Part shown: in pieces, positions 1-11,649 of the stretch
Position numbering within the stretch: position 1 is the stretch's first letter
How the letters are laid out: each line of letters begins with the position of its first letter
Source of the DNA: Diplocarpon mali
Taxonomy: Eukaryota; Ascomycota; Leotiomycetes; Helotiales; Drepanopezizaceae
NCBI GenBank assembly: GCA_024741835.1
Contig: JAENRP010000032.1
Location: 83,767 to 147,766 of the forward strand
DNA: 64,000 nt
Direction: 5' to 3'
Made by a program: the position numbers and the translations under genes
The notes under the pieces: generated by a model
What the model was told of the DNA's origin: nothing
Databases searched by the model: none
Seen by the model: the letters and a program-made list of their open reading frames with translations, nothing else

Positions 1-710
1 TTTGCGAGAGGAACGGAGGATGAGAGAAGGCCGACGCGGCGGGCGCACCCGGTCGTCTCTGTGAGTCCGTCTAAGCAGTGTCGCGCAGAGTGAATCCAGG
101 TTGTTCCGATGTGTCATAGCCGTCAAGGGAAAACCCAGAAGGGGAGGTGACAAGAGTCTTTTTCTTTCTTGCTTGCTTGCTTGCTCGCTCTCTTTCTCTT
201 TCCTTTCTCCTTTCTCCTTTCTCTTCTTTTCTTTCGGGGCGACTCTCTCGAGGGCTTGCGGGGCAGGCCAAGTGATGGCTAGCGGAAAGGAGCTTCGGAC
301 AGCAGCCAAGGGGACGAGCGATGCGTCGCCCTGGGTCTGAGTGTGTGCGGGAGTGCGCTGTCTTTGAAGGGGAAAGGCGTTGGTGAGGGATTTTCGAAGT
401 GGAATGAATGACAACTGGCTGCAGGCCGGCCTGGCAGGAAAGCAAGCGAGGTGCGGTATTAGTCGGTTATGAGGGAAGAGAGCTGCAATGTGAAAGTGAA
501 GGTGGTGGTCAAGGTGAAGGCGAAGGCGGCTGTGCTAATACATCATACTGTGTAGCTCTGTGCCTCTTGCACACTGGCTCTCTGGCCCTTCTGGCTCTCT
601 TTCTCTCTCTATCTCTCCCTCACCTTGGTTGGGCCGGACCAAAGAGCAGCGCAGTGCGGCGGCGGCGGCAGCAGTAGCGGTGGGAACACGGTGCGGTGCT
701 GCAGATGCGG

Positions 711-711
711 C

Positions 712-752
<41 letters not shown>

Positions 753-805
753 GGGAGGGGAAGATAGAGAGAGAGGGAGAGAGGGAGAGAGGGGGAAGAA
801 GAGAA

Positions 806-840
<35 letters not shown>
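711..840. repeat. GA-rich microsatellite
   Basis: About 130 bases of almost pure purine on the + strand, built from (GA)n with GGGA and AAAGA interruptions. It follows a CT-rich stretch near 590-630. It explains the Arg/Glu and Ser/Leu repeat readings in this interval, which are not genes. Confidence 0.95.
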
Positions 841-1330
841 AGTTGACACGACTAGGCCATGGTAACTAACCGTGAGCTAGCCAGCTCAGGAGTTATAATG
901 CAAACTCGCAAGAAAACCTTCGCTTTCCTGCCGACCGCAGGTTGGTCCAAATGCAAATGGCAGCCGAGGGCCAGAAGGGGGCCTGCTGGTTGATGTCAAG
1001 TCCCAAAGCTTTCCACGATGAAGATGGCGCACGCCTGGCCAGAGCTGGTTCCGATGGGGGATATAGAAGTGACCTTGTCTGCCACCCTGATCTCATCATC
1101 CCGACGATATCGCACATCTCTGCAAACGTGCAAGACCAGTCTGAGATCACGGACGAGAGGAGAGGCCGGTTTGCTGGTGCTTGGTCTGCCTCTCCCCATT
1201 CCTGCGCTCACCTCCCGAGTGTCCAACTCGCCAGTATCAGGCCTGGCCGGCCAGCCCTCCCCGGCGACGATGCGACGAAGCCTCTTCACATTCTCGAATC
1301 GGAGATCTCACGTCTGAGGTCCTCCGTCAG

Positions 1331-1430
1331 CTCTGCTCTGCTCTGCTCTGCCCTGCCCTCCTCTGCTCTGCTCTGCTCTGCTCTGCTCTGCCCTCCTCTG
1401 CCCTCCTCTGCCCTGCTCCGCTCCGCTCCT
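1331..1430. repeat. Pentanucleotide (CTCTG)n array
   Basis: About 100 bases of CTCTG units with CCCTG, CCCTC and CTCCG variants. Because the unit is five bases, every frame stays open across it. That explains the Cys/Ser/Ala/Leu repeats seen in overlapping frames. Confidence 0.92.
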
Positions 1431-2360
1431 CTCCCACCCGGTCCGACAAAGCTCTCATCATTCACCGTCTCCAGCAGAGCTGCTCTTCGCATCTCAGGGG
1501 GGCGCCGCAGTCGCTCCGCACCTTATCTAAAAGGTTCCCCGTCGTCAGCCAAGCCGGCCACCTCGACCTCTCTCCTCGGATCTGTGCGGCGCCTGGCATC
1601 AATCAGGGTTGGCCCATCTCGCATGCTGCCGTGCAACTTGGATGCAGCCGAATGCAGACGGCCCCGACTGCAGGCGGCCACGGACGGTGAGGCGGGCTTG
1701 CACAATCTCTTGTCTTGGGTCTCTGCAACAGGACTGTAGCGTCCAGGACAGTCCTGTCGCCGAGAGGAAGCGTTGCCAGGGACTCGCTACTTGCGAACCG
1801 ATCTTGGATCATGCCGCGCCCTCAAGTTGATCGACGGGTGGTGTCTCTGGTCCCGGCCATGGAGAGCTCGCCGTCCTGAAGGCCTTCCCGTACAATAAAG
1901 CGCCCCGCGTCTGCTAATCCCATGGTAATTTGGTGGCTCTTGGGAGCTGCACGCCCTGCCCCGCCCCTCTTGCTGTAGAAATGTACAAAGCTCGGCCTCG
2001 TTCAGACGTGGAAGAAGATCGTGTCCCTAGCGAGACATATCCTTCTTAGTTGTACTAAGGAGGAGCCTGGTCATACGGCTTGGTAAACTCTGTGATATTG
2101 AGGTCATGTCTGGTCTCCTGGCGCGCGAGGGCCTCTCTGGTGGCCATCTTGCCAGCATATGCATCGCACAGGCAATACAAGACTGTAATGAAAGCCAATT
2201 CCGCCTCCTCGCCTCCCGAATCCCAGCTCTGTGATTTCCTGCCAAGGTGCTGCACATGCTAGACTACCTCGTCCTTGGAGAGAAGGTCGGTGGTTCCCTG
2301 GTATGCAGAGAGGACGTCTCTGATCCATCCCATTATTCCTGCGCAGACGTCGCCATCTCG

Positions 2361-2396
2361 TCCTCTCGCCCTCTCGCCCTCTCGCCCTCTCGCCCA
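2361..2396. repeat. Short 9-10 bp tandem array (CTCGCCCT type)
   Basis: Roughly four direct copies of a CTCTCGCCCT-like unit, on the pyrimidine-rich strand. Confidence 0.8.
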
Positions 2397-2540
2397 CCTG
2401 GCACTACCCTTCGGACTGGAATCCTACCCAGTCGCTCCCCAGAGCATCCCCCTCCCCCCACCGGAGCCTTTCTTGCCTCGGTGCTGTGTGGATGTGGGCT
2501 CTCTTCTGCACGAAGATCCCGAAGATCGCCGCTGTCACGT

Positions 2541-2619
2541 CTCACCGGATCACCCTCACCGGATCACCCTCACCGGATCACCCTCACCGGCTCACCCTCA
2601 CCGGCTCACTCTCACCGGA
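2541..2619. repeat. 14-bp minisatellite (CTCACCGGATCACC)
   Basis: About five to six head-to-tail copies of a 14-base unit. The later copies have CTC in place of ATC, so the array shows ordered divergence from left to right. Confidence 0.9.
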
Positions 2620-3344
2620 GCCAAGTGCCGGACCAGAGTGAGGCATTTTTCGGGGCTGGCTGGGTCTTGTCGTGGTCCGTGTCCTTGGTTTCGTCTTCGC
2701 GTTGGTGGCGTCGCCTCGGCAGATCCTATGATGATGTCTCCTAAGCAGCTCGGTACTCTTTGCTTATGATGCATCTATTTAACCATGGCCTTTGGTTCGT
2801 AAGGCAAGTCTCTTTTCATTTCATCTCATCTCACATCCTCTCCTTTGACTCTTGGCGGCGTGCATGCACGCATGAGCCAAGGTCGATGCGGTTCAGACTG
2901 TGGGGGACTCAGTTGGCGACCTCCCCACCCTGACCGAGAGCGAGACCATCTCGTCGAGTCACCACCGGCGCCCCAAGTTTCCACCCGTCGCCTCGGGGCG
3001 TGTCAGAGTTCACGGCCAGATGATCTCGACACCGGATTCTGGACCCCTCCATCTTCCGTTTTCTTCCCCACCGCTCGCCCGTCCCGTAAAAGGTCCGCCA
3101 CGATCACGGTTAACCGCCCCTCCCTCCAAACCTTCCTCACACGGACTCCCTCATCCTTCCAGCTCCTGCACATGCTCGCAATCCCGGATCAGATCGTGCG
3201 ACGACCGACCTTGTGTGCGGCGTATGTTTGCCTTTCATGGGGGACTATGGGAACTGGAATGTATGTGCGTCGCCCGTCTCAGGGGCCTGAACTGCTACGT
3301 GGGGAACGGCAGGAGGGGGAAAGGAGGGGGTTCGGTATGGCGGT

Positions 3345-3560
3345 CGTTGGGCAGTTGGGCAGTTGGGCAGTTTAGAATTTTAGCATTTTAACAGTTTGGT
3401 AGTTTAGCATTTTAGCATTTTAGCAGCTTGGCAGTTTAGCAGTTTAGCAGTTTGGTAGTTTAGCATCTTAGCAGTTAGCATTATAGCATTATAGCATTTT
3501 AGCAGTTTAGCAAAATAGCAGTTTAGTAGCTGAGCAGTCAAGTAGTTTCGTAGTTTGGTA
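3345..3560. repeat. TAGCAGTTT/TAGCATTTT minisatellite
   Basis: About 215 bases of short, degenerate units of roughly 9-10 bases (variants of GCAGTTTA, GCATTTTA and GTAGTTTA). The array is AT-rich, in contrast to the GC-rich surroundings. It starts as GGGCAGTTGGGCAGTT and decays into GCATTATA units. No coding frame crosses it. Confidence 0.92.
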
Positions 3561-3576
3561 ATCCCGTGATCCTTCC

Positions 3577-3641
3577 TCATTACTCATTACTCATTACTCG
3601 GTGCCCATTATGCATTACTCACCACTCACCACTCACCACTC
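3577..3641. repeat. CATTACT and ACCACTC tandem arrays
   Basis: Two adjacent 7-base arrays: CATTACT repeated about three times, then CACCACT repeated about three times. They lie directly downstream of the larger minisatellite. Confidence 0.85.
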
Positions 3642-4808
3642 GTGGCTACCGCACCAAGCACACAGCCCTCCGTTGTCACCAAATACACAGACACGGGACT
3701 CCATGCTGCACACCTACTTATCCGCTCGTCCGATCCCCCCCCCTCACTCCCCCCCGAGCAAAGCCACCGATGCAAGAGAAGGAAAAAAAAAACAAAAAAA
3801 AACAAGAAGCATCTCGCCTGGCTAGACGCGGCTCAAGGACAGAAAGCTAGGTCGGCGCCGCCTCCGTTCTCTCACCTCACCCCGTCCCACGGACTGGCCC
3901 GCGCCAGCAGTCTCGCCCTCCTCCCCTCCGTATGGCGGACCCGTGCCATCGTCCGACGCGCAACCTGCTGGTGGCATGTGGATTGGATGGCCCCGTCGAT
4001 GGACCGACTCACTCCTCCACTGGCCACCGCGGGACCTACCCAGGGGAGGATCTGGCAGCTAGCTCCCGATCAGTAGGTAGACGAATTCGCCTCGCCGGAC
4101 ATTCAGACGTCCCGCCTCCCACTCCGCTGTCTTCGTGCAGCTTTCTTCGTCTTCTTTCTGTTGCGTCTCTCGCAAGGAGCGCGGACTCGCTTGCTCCCGA
4201 CGTGTTCGAGCCGATGTCTCTCTCGGCCGTCGGCCCTTGAAGGACGCTTTGTTCGCAGCAATCCGCCCCTGGAGCCGGGTGCCTAGCGCTGCCTTGGTCT
4301 TCTCACCTACGATACTGTGGATATCACATTCATGCATCCAGAGAATTGCTCCGTTGCATGGCAGGATTTCGTCGGGGGGATGTGGCGCGCAGGGTCTAGG
4401 GGCTCGTGACTTCACGGTGGTGGATCCCGTGCTCAGAATCTCGGCCGTCTTTCATCTCAGGGCAGGGTCGTGTTCGGACTCCTGAGCGATGATGGGGGAC
4501 TTCCAATATCTCCCAACGGGCGGAAATGGGGATACAGCCCCAAGGTCCTGCCCGGGGCTCGATGATCGCGCGCACCGACTGCCACTTCAGCCATCCATTA
4601 CATTCCGCATCGCTAGAAAAGGCCCGCAGGCCCGCAGGGGCAACGCCTCAGGCGCCATGCTGTCCGTGGTGGTTCCATCCATTGTAATCTCAAAATCCAA
4701 GCATATCCACCCCAGCCCCTCAACGCCAGACGCGAAGCATGTAGTCAGACCCGACACAGGACAACCTACGACCGCTCCTGCCACCCTCCTCGCCTCCTTC
4801 GGCTAGCT

Positions 4809-7334
4809 CTACTTCTCAGCAGCCCTCGCCAACACGTTATCAACCAGCCCTCCTCCCTTCCCACTCAACTCCCTCCTCCACGTCTTCGTATTTTCCCGCG
4901 CCTTCGCTGCTAGCTCCGAGAAGCGATTTCCGCCGCCAGCTAGGCTTTCTTTCTTGTCCGGCTCAATCTCCTTCTCGCGCGCCCTATCAAGTAGATCCTT
5001 GAACCCTTCTTTCGCACCCCCCAAAATATCGCCTTTGTGAGGCGCCTCCACCATATTTTCGTCGACCTTGTACTCTATCTTAGAATCGACGCGACGCGTG
5101 AGGAAAACGGTAGCAGTGCGACCTTGAGCGGCGCGAATGCGGTCGACTTCCTCTTGGTAGGCTCGGTCGTAGATGTTGAACTCGGCGGCGGTGGGAGACT
5201 CGGCGACGATGTTTTCTGGGGATGCTTCAAGGGAATCATGGCCGCCGCTGCCAATGCCTAGGTAGAGTGGTTCTTCGTCCAGAGGATCATGAGCGTGGCC
5301 TTTGTCACCTGATTCCTCCTTGTGAACATTGGTTGATGAGAGATGTAGCACTGTCTGGCTGGGGGCTTTTGGAGTGCTAGTAGGAGGCTCAGAGGTAACA
5401 GTTCTGTTGGTGTGTGGTGAAGCTGTTAGATCTGCGGCAGCTGTGTGATAGACCCTTTCCGTGGCCAAGGCAGTCCTAGCATGTTGTCGGTCAACGGACT
5501 CAGAGCTTCTGGATCTATGCAGGCCCATATCCGTATTCCCATCGAAACTTTCACTCAACGAAGTGTGCAGCGCGCCCAGACCCTTGCCCAATGCCCCTGA
5601 CAGAGCTTTGGGTCTTTTACTCTCCACCAACGTTTTGAACTTTTGAACCGCTTTCATCTGTTCCGAGTTATAAAATGGTAACACAGGGATCTATGAGTTG
5701 ATGCACACCATGGAGAGCAGATTTCTCATTTTCACAGTGATAGCATAATTGACCTCCATTGCACTTGGTGGTTCGACCAATTCGGACGTATTTTCTTCGG
5801 CAGACAGCAAAGGGTCTGTTCCGTTTTTTGTCACCCATGGATGTACCTACTGTTTGTTAGCTACTATCCCACAAGAAGCGAATGCATATATACCCGGAGG
5901 TTTGCCATAGTAACCCGCTTCTTCGGATCCTTCTCCAGCATCTTTCGCATGAGATCACAGAACTCAGGCTCATTCTCTGCTTCGATGTCCGGTTTGTCGT
6001 TCCTGATGGACTCATAAAGTTCTAGAACTCCTGATCGTTCAAAGGGTATGCGTCCGAATCTTAAGCAGTATAGAGATACCCCCATGGACCAGATATCCGC
6101 AGCTTTTCCAGAAATATCTCCGTGGTTAGTTACACAAAGCTCCGGGGGCAAGAATGCAGGCGATCCAGCTGCTTTGGCCGTCATCATATCTGAAGCCTTT
6201 TCAAACATCTCAGATACTCCGAAGTCCACGATCTTCAAGATATTGTCTTCGGTCAAGAGGAGATTGTCTGGTTTGATGTCCCGATGAACAACCCCTTGGG
6301 CATGAACTTTCGAAAGTGTTATTGAGCGAACGAAAAAGGGGAGGGAGGAGGGGGAAGCGTCGCTTACGATACTCAATGCCCAAGATTAGATCTCGGAACC
6401 AATGCCTACAATTTTCACTATCGTATGGGTCTGCCTTCTCGTTCAACCCAACCTTCATGACTACGCCTTTCTTACACATCTCCAACACCATGTACAATGA
6501 ATCTTCCTCGGGATCATCCAGCACTTCAATAAGCGATACCAAATTTGGATGGTTCAGTTTCTTCATGATAGCAATCTCCTCCTTGATCAGGAACAAAGGG
6601 TTTCCCGCTTCCTGTTCCTTGTGAATATCAGATGCCGAGTGGCGATGTAAAGGTGCATTGAAGCCACCAGCCGCAGCTAGATGTCCCGGCCGTTGAACCC
6701 CCCGTGGTCTGCGGAGGATGTTGGACTGCGCTCGTTTCCGCAACCGAGACTTTGAAAATTCCTTGACGGCCTATGGAAACCAACGTCAGCCCGAACTCTG
6801 CTCGAGATGCGAAGAGGAGCATACATATTCCGTTCCATACTGGTCCACCGCCAAATGCACAGCTCCGAATGAACCTCGTCCAATCTCATCCTTGATGATG
6901 TACTGGTTGATATGGTGCTCCGCCTTGCCATCATCTCCATTATTGGTATACGCCGACCTTGCATTGAGAGTCTCCTTGACTTCATGATGCTGGGAGGGGT
7001 TGCGGCGGTGGTGCCTGAGAGGGCTCTGATATGCCGGGGTCGAGCTGTTTCCTTCTATCAGTACTTGTTGCCCCTCCATCGAGCCCTACCAGTCGAGGAG
7101 CGCAGAGCTCACAGATGCTGGATCAACTGCGGCCGTCCCAATTCTGGCTCTCCAGGTACATCCTGGGATCTCCCTATGCGTGCATACTGTTAGATGTGCG
7201 GCCTCGCTAGTTCCTTTGTGGGGCACGAGGGAAACATTACCTTGTGAAAGCAGAGTGCCTACATCGGGTTCTTCTTGCGAGATATCACCTGGAGGAGCGG
7301 GCGCTTCACACCGGCGGGCATTGGTATCCATCAT
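4809..7334 (-). CDS. Calcium/calmodulin-dependent protein kinase kinase (CaMKK/Ssp1 type)
   Basis: Serine/threonine kinase of the CaMKK group, the family that phosphorylates activation loops of CaM kinases and AMPK-type kinases in the cytoplasm. Seven exons: 7334-7241, 7173-7113, 7044-6825, 6770-6368, 6306-5894, 5846-5709 and 5657-4809, giving about 725 residues. The kinase domain spans roughly residues 100-402. It shows a glycine loop (EIGRGSFG), AVKEF lysine, HRDIKPDNLL catalytic loop, VDFG metal-binding motif and GSPAFLPPE activation segment, the last typical of CaMKKs. The RPRG-containing insert after the lysine (KRAQSNILRRPRG) is another family mark. The C-terminal 320 residues are Ser/Thr-rich and of unknown role. 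The kinase assignment is firm. The first two introns were chosen because they alone join the frames without stops. Start could be either of two adjacent ATGs (7334 or 7331). Divergent from BET5, 206 bp away. Confidence 0.9.
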
Positions 7335-7540
7335 GAAGTTTTTCCATCCATCAACTAGCACATGTCTGCGGCTGTGACAGCTGATACGAAGCAAGGTCAG
7401 CTCGCTGTTGATGAGGCTGCAGAGCGCTAGGACTGACGCCGGGCTCGGTGGAAGCTTGTTTTATAGCCCTCCCATAGCATGTATCCAGCCTCACCTGCAC
7501 ACATCTCTCGCGAGGCCAGCAAGCACGAACCAATTTCAAT
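7335..7540. promoter_or_regulatory. Shared divergent promoter, CaMKK / BET5
   Basis: Only 206 bases separate the two divergent start codons, so both 5' UTRs and promoters must share this interval. No specific factor site was recognised. Confidence 0.6.
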
Positions 7541-8179
7541 ATGGTGGTTTACAGCTTCTACATATTTGACCGGCATAGTAACTGACTCCCCCCATTACCT
7601 GTCAGAAGTTGTTAACATAATTGCAGCGGAATGTATCTATTCCCGGCTCTGGGCGCGACAACCAGACCTCCCCATCTCCACCATCCGGCCCCTCTCGACC
7701 TCCAGTAGCACATCCAACAGCACACCCCTCGTCCCCGCCAGCACTACCGACCCAGGCCCTGCGCGGGGGCGGCCAACGCGACTCTCAGCAAAAGACGATG
7801 CGAAGCTTATCTTCGGCACAATCTTCTCACTGCGGAACATGGTGCGCAAGCTGGGAGGCCAGGATGATAGCTTCATTTCGTATCGGACGGGACAGTATAA
7901 GCTGCACTACTACGAGACACCAACGAGCATCAAGTTCGTGATGTTGACGGATACGCAGACGCTGAATATGCGGAATGTGTTGCATCAGATTTATGTCAAT
8001 CTTTATGTGGAGTTTGGTGAGTGCTAATCCGTAGAGTAGCGATTGCAGAGAAGAGAGAGTTGACAGGCTGAATAGTGGTTAAGAACCCTTTGAGCCCGGT
8101 GGAGCATCCTGGGGGAGTCGGTGTTGCGAATGAACTGTTTGAGTTGGCGCTGGATCAATTTGTAAAAGGTGTATTATGA
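7541..8179 (+). CDS. BET5: TRAPP complex subunit Bet5 / TRAPPC1
   Basis: Core TRAPP subunit, which with its partners forms the Rab GEF/tether acting in ER-Golgi traffic. Three exons (7541-7577, 7627-8016, 8076-8179) give 176 residues. The protein opens with a longin-type strand (MVVYSFYIFDRH), followed by ECIYSRLW, then a Ser/Thr/Pro-rich insert of about 35 residues typical of filamentous-fungal versions. After it come the conserved block KLIFGTIFSLRNMVRKL, SFISYRTGQYKLHYYETPT and a VVKNPL segment near the C terminus. Both introns are needed: the first joins 12 codons to the body, and the second restores the VVKNPLSP motif. The first ATG after the promoter is used. Product identity is confident. 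Confidence 0.95.
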
Positions 8180-8457
8180 GTTGAGGCTGCAGAGGCAGAT
8201 GAAATACCCAAGCTCAGGGACATTGCTAATGATTCCTTGAGTAGCACGAACAGCGGCGTTCATGGGAGCACCACAGGCGTTTACGAGACCCAAAATGCGG
8301 ATCCGAAATTCTTCTGATTTCACCTGATATCTTACATTTCTTTGACTTCGCTTCGAATCTTTCAGTGTCTCAATATCCCTCAGCTCCCCAACCAATCCCA
8401 ATGGCCCATTTCCAAACCCAGCCTTAAGTCGGGCATATTCTGATATATTCATGAAGC

Positions 8458-10186
8458 CTAAGCACCCTTATCAACCGTATCTACTGCCTTTTCCCAAGCA
8501 CTTTCGAAGGTGCTTGCCGTCCCCAAGTCTACAACACTCTCTTGCCCTGAAGACTCCGTTGCCGGCATTACCATTGGTTCTGCTGGCTCGTCCTCTTTTG
8601 CCAAGACCTTGTTGGATTCTGAGTTGTTAGCAGGGCTAGTCATCATTTTTGCTGGCTCGTCCTGTTTTACGAAAACGATGCTGGATTCTGTATGGTTCGC
8701 TGGACTGATCTCGTTCTCCCAATTACTAGAGTAAATTACCGCCGCAAATGCCTCCAGATCTTCTACTCGGTCCATAGCTTGTAGGTATTCATTCGGATGG
8801 CCGTGGCCAATGGAATGCGCCTGTCTGGTCACAGTAGCCAGGAGACTCGGCAGCTTGACTGGCTTAACATCAATTACTTCCGTGAATCGGGGCTTGTAAA
8901 GCTCTGGAGAATCAGTCGTATTTGGCATCTCGAAATGACGTTGAGCAATATTTTTTTCGACCAGAGTCGAGAAGCCAGCGTCCAGCAGCAGAGTTAGGAC
9001 ATGTGAGAATGGTGGCGAGTCGATCAGATCTGCAGTCTCATCTAGCAGGCGTCGGAGAGTTTGTCCTGTAGACAAGGATAGCTCGGTTGTCATTCCCGAC
9101 TTCTCCATGAGATAATCCTCTTGGTCCCTTGGCGGAAGGAGGAATTGCAACCACTTCCCCTCCTTCCTCTCCGATTCCGTGGCCCCCTCGACCTTCTTGC
9201 GGACCTCGAGAGTGAGCTCAGAAAATCTCTGCAAGGATAAACTATCTCTCGGGTGTAATGGTCCAAATACCTCTTTCACCGCTGTCTTCACTTTCAGCAT
9301 AACGTCTCTCCATCCTCGGTGGAGCAGCCACCAACAGAACGTCAGGTATCGTCTGTTGGCTTCGAAATCTTCCCCATATTCCTGGTTGGGATTATCTTCG
9401 TCGTTATTCTCTAGACTGATCGCCGGTTTTTCTATCCCCCCAGTCGCTAAGGACACCACGCTAGATAGGTAACTTCGTCGTCCAAGGAGGTTGAGTTGTA
9501 TCCGGGTGAAGAGCGTTATCAAAGCTAAAATATAGATCAAGGCGAAGGATCTGGTGATTGCTACAACTCTGTCAACGATGCCAGGAGAACTTACGAGCAA
9601 CACCTACCACTCAGCTTCAGATCATTCCATAACCGTGCCTTTGACCTCGACTTTTGCCCCCGTTGTCCCCCATCCTGAGGACCCTCGCCAGCCGCCGATA
9701 GAGAAGGAATGCCCATCTGACTAGCATGAATTCCGCTATCGCTCTGCAAACTGACCATACTCCTCCCATCATCATCTGTCACACTTGGCGGGCTGGACCC
9801 GAAGTCAGAGGCCGGTTCATCTCCAGTCCTAACCTGATTCGCTGCCTTTTTTTGCTGTAACTCGAACGTGATTCTCTCAGTCTGCAGCTCTCCCATTATA
9901 TTATCCGCAGCTGTGGATAGCAAGACGAGCGTAGTGAGAGTGCAGTCCTCCTGGTTCTGCTCGAAGCGCCGGCGAAGGCTGTGGTCATCGTGAGACTGCG
10001 TTTATAAATAAGAAATAGGTATAAGTACTTATCTCGCGCTATGCGATCGCTGTTCGTGCGCTTCCGAGACTCAGACAATGTCCCCAGCAAGTACTTTGTA
10101 GCTACATAGCCCACCCCAATAACGCCGAATCCAATTGCAAAAGGAGTTCTGTTCCGATTCAGCCATCGGCGCGTTGCTGGAATCAT
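8458..10186 (-). CDS. PEX3: Peroxisomal biogenesis factor 3 (peroxin-3)
   Basis: Integral peroxisomal membrane protein that docks Pex19 and inserts membrane proteins. In yeasts it also recruits the pexophagy and inheritance factors. Exons 10186-10029, 9978-9608 and 9560-8458 give 543 residues. The N terminus has a basic stretch (RRWLNRNR) and a membrane segment at about residues 15-37, then the conserved LRRRFEQNQEDCT block that appears only after intron 1 is removed. Intron 2 joins KLS to a second hydrophobic segment (FALIYILALITLF), followed by RIQLNLLGRRSYLSSV, a family hallmark. A Ser/Asp-rich loop lies between them. The C-terminal 80 residues carry repeated TSPANNSES/PANHTESS motifs of about 25 residues. 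Divergent from ATG101 across 352 bp. Confidence 0.95.
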
Positions 10187-10538
10187 GGTCTTGTTGATCT
10201 TGTATCAATGCGATACGATGTTTAGAACCAGTACTGTGCTTTTTTTTTTATGTGGGTGAGAGCGTCCCAACCGCACAGGGACATCGAGACGTGCGATTAT
10301 TGGCATCGTTCTCTTTCCTCGATGGGCCGAGGTCGTGGCTGGAGACGATTCGCACAGACCAAGGGTGATTCTATTGGCGGAGACATGCAGGGAAGGGCGG
10401 AGTGATCCGATGATTTGATCCGACGATAAGGTCTTTGTCAACCAAAGCGAAACGCGTTTTACCCCTCCATTCATCCTCAGATTCCCATCCAACTCCAGGC
10501 ACTTCTTCCAACCCTCCACCCAAGGGGATACACGAGCA
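10187..10538. promoter_or_regulatory. Divergent promoter, PEX3 / ATG101
   Basis: A 352-base interval between the PEX3 and ATG101 start codons. It contains one ACGCGT at 10452-10457 and a poly-A/T run near 10240. No other element was recognised. Confidence 0.6.
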
Positions 10539-11270
10539 ATGGAGCAGCGCAGAGCCCCAGAATATATCATCGAGGTGTTTGCAGATCCGGCGTCTGTCAA
10601 GGAAGTTGTTCGAGGTCCGTCATTTGGAATCCCTTCTTTCGCTTGCTTCATTCTGCGCGGGACGGGCGGACAGTCGCAGGATGGTCTCAAGCTGACCATC
10701 GCAACATGCAGGTATTCTCCACACTATATTTTTCCACAGATTCTTTCCTTCCTTGAGACCGACGACGAGGGACATTTTGGATTTGACCTTACCTTTTGTG
10801 GAGGATGTCGAGCTGGAGACGTTGATCGATCAGCGGACTGCGACGCTAATCAGGCAGTTGGACACGAGTTCTGATATGGGTTCAAGGAATACGGGGGTGA
10901 GGGGTCTTGTGGCGGTACAGTTCTTTGAGAAGAAGAGGAGGAAGGCATGGTTTACGAAAGGGGAGGAGGAGGTATGCTGGGAGCAGTGGACACTGGATGT
11001 TACGCTTGCCACACCGCGAACCGAGAGTGGTACGTTCATGTCGATAAGAGACTGGGGGATATGCTGACGTTACGATTGATAGAAAGAGCAAAAGTCAGGA
11101 AAGCTATGGAGGCGATGCTCCTGAAAGCCGCTATGAAAATCGTTACGACGGTCAACCGAGAAAAAGATCACATTCCGCCAATTACGACGAGCGAATCCAA
11201 CCCCTTTCCATATCAGATTGTGATTAATCCGAGGGACAACGGGTGGGGGGCTCGGATGGGTATATTTTGA
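10539..11270 (+). CDS. ATG101: Autophagy-related protein 101
   Basis: HORMA-fold partner of Atg13 in the Atg1/ULK initiation complex, present in filamentous fungi, fission yeast and animals but absent from budding yeast. Exons 10539-10614, 10712-11029 and 11083-11270 give 193 residues. Recognisable blocks in order: EYIIEVFADPASVKEVVRG, ILHTIFFHRFFPSLRP (created by the first splice), DLTLPFVEDVELETLIDQ, AVQFFEKKRRKAWF, WTLDVTLATPRTESERAKVR (created by the second splice), DHIPPITTSESNPFPY and the C-terminal WGARMGIF. Length equals the fungal family norm. The first donor is the less common GTCCGT. Tail-to-tail with the zinc-finger gene. Confidence 0.96.
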
Positions 11271-11649
11271 TTTACATATATAAACGGTAATGTAAGTAGT
11301 ATGCTTTTGGGCGTTTGAGGGGGGGGTATGGATAGACGGATTTGCAAACAGATACCCATTGATTGACCTAGATAGAAACATTTGCACTGCGTTTATGGGA
11401 CATAACTCGTGAATTTGTGATTTTCCGAATAGTTGTACTCTGTAACTCCATAACCGATGCATCTCCGCCTTTCCTCTCGTCACACAGCATTGCTGGTATC
11501 TCTGGGAGGGAACATTGACATGACTCGCAACTGGTATAGGAAGCCGCGCTATTCGAAAAAATAGTTGCTTCCGTGATATGCTCAATTTTTTTTGGAACAT
11601 ACTCGTAACCTCGTAGGTATTGCATCAGTCATAACAAACAAATCGTTGA
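11271..11649. other. Convergent intergenic region
   Basis: 379 bases between the stop codons of ATG101 and the zinc-finger gene, expected to hold both 3' UTRs and polyadenylation sites. Nothing else was seen. Confidence 0.6.

Larger units (their letters stand above)
1..4808. other. Gene-free, low-complexity region
   Basis: No protein I recognise is encoded here on either strand. The open frames present are low-complexity readings (Ser/Leu-rich, Arg/Glu-rich or Pro-rich) that mirror the underlying simple repeats and change frame freely. The region holds a chain of purine/pyrimidine tracts and short tandem arrays, listed separately. It could include the distal 5' region of a gene lying left of the window, or non-coding transcripts. 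Nothing in the sequence decides this. Confidence 0.6.

Noticed and set aside
942..1739. 265-codon plus-strand frame in the left repeat region
   Set aside because: Its central part is the translated CTCTG array and the rest is not protein-like. Other frames are open over the same stretch.
8174..8452. 92-codon minus-strand frame between BET5 and PEX3
   Set aside because: It overlaps the BET5 stop region and has no motif or conserved look. It fits poorly as an extra PEX3 exon because PEX3 already ends in frame.
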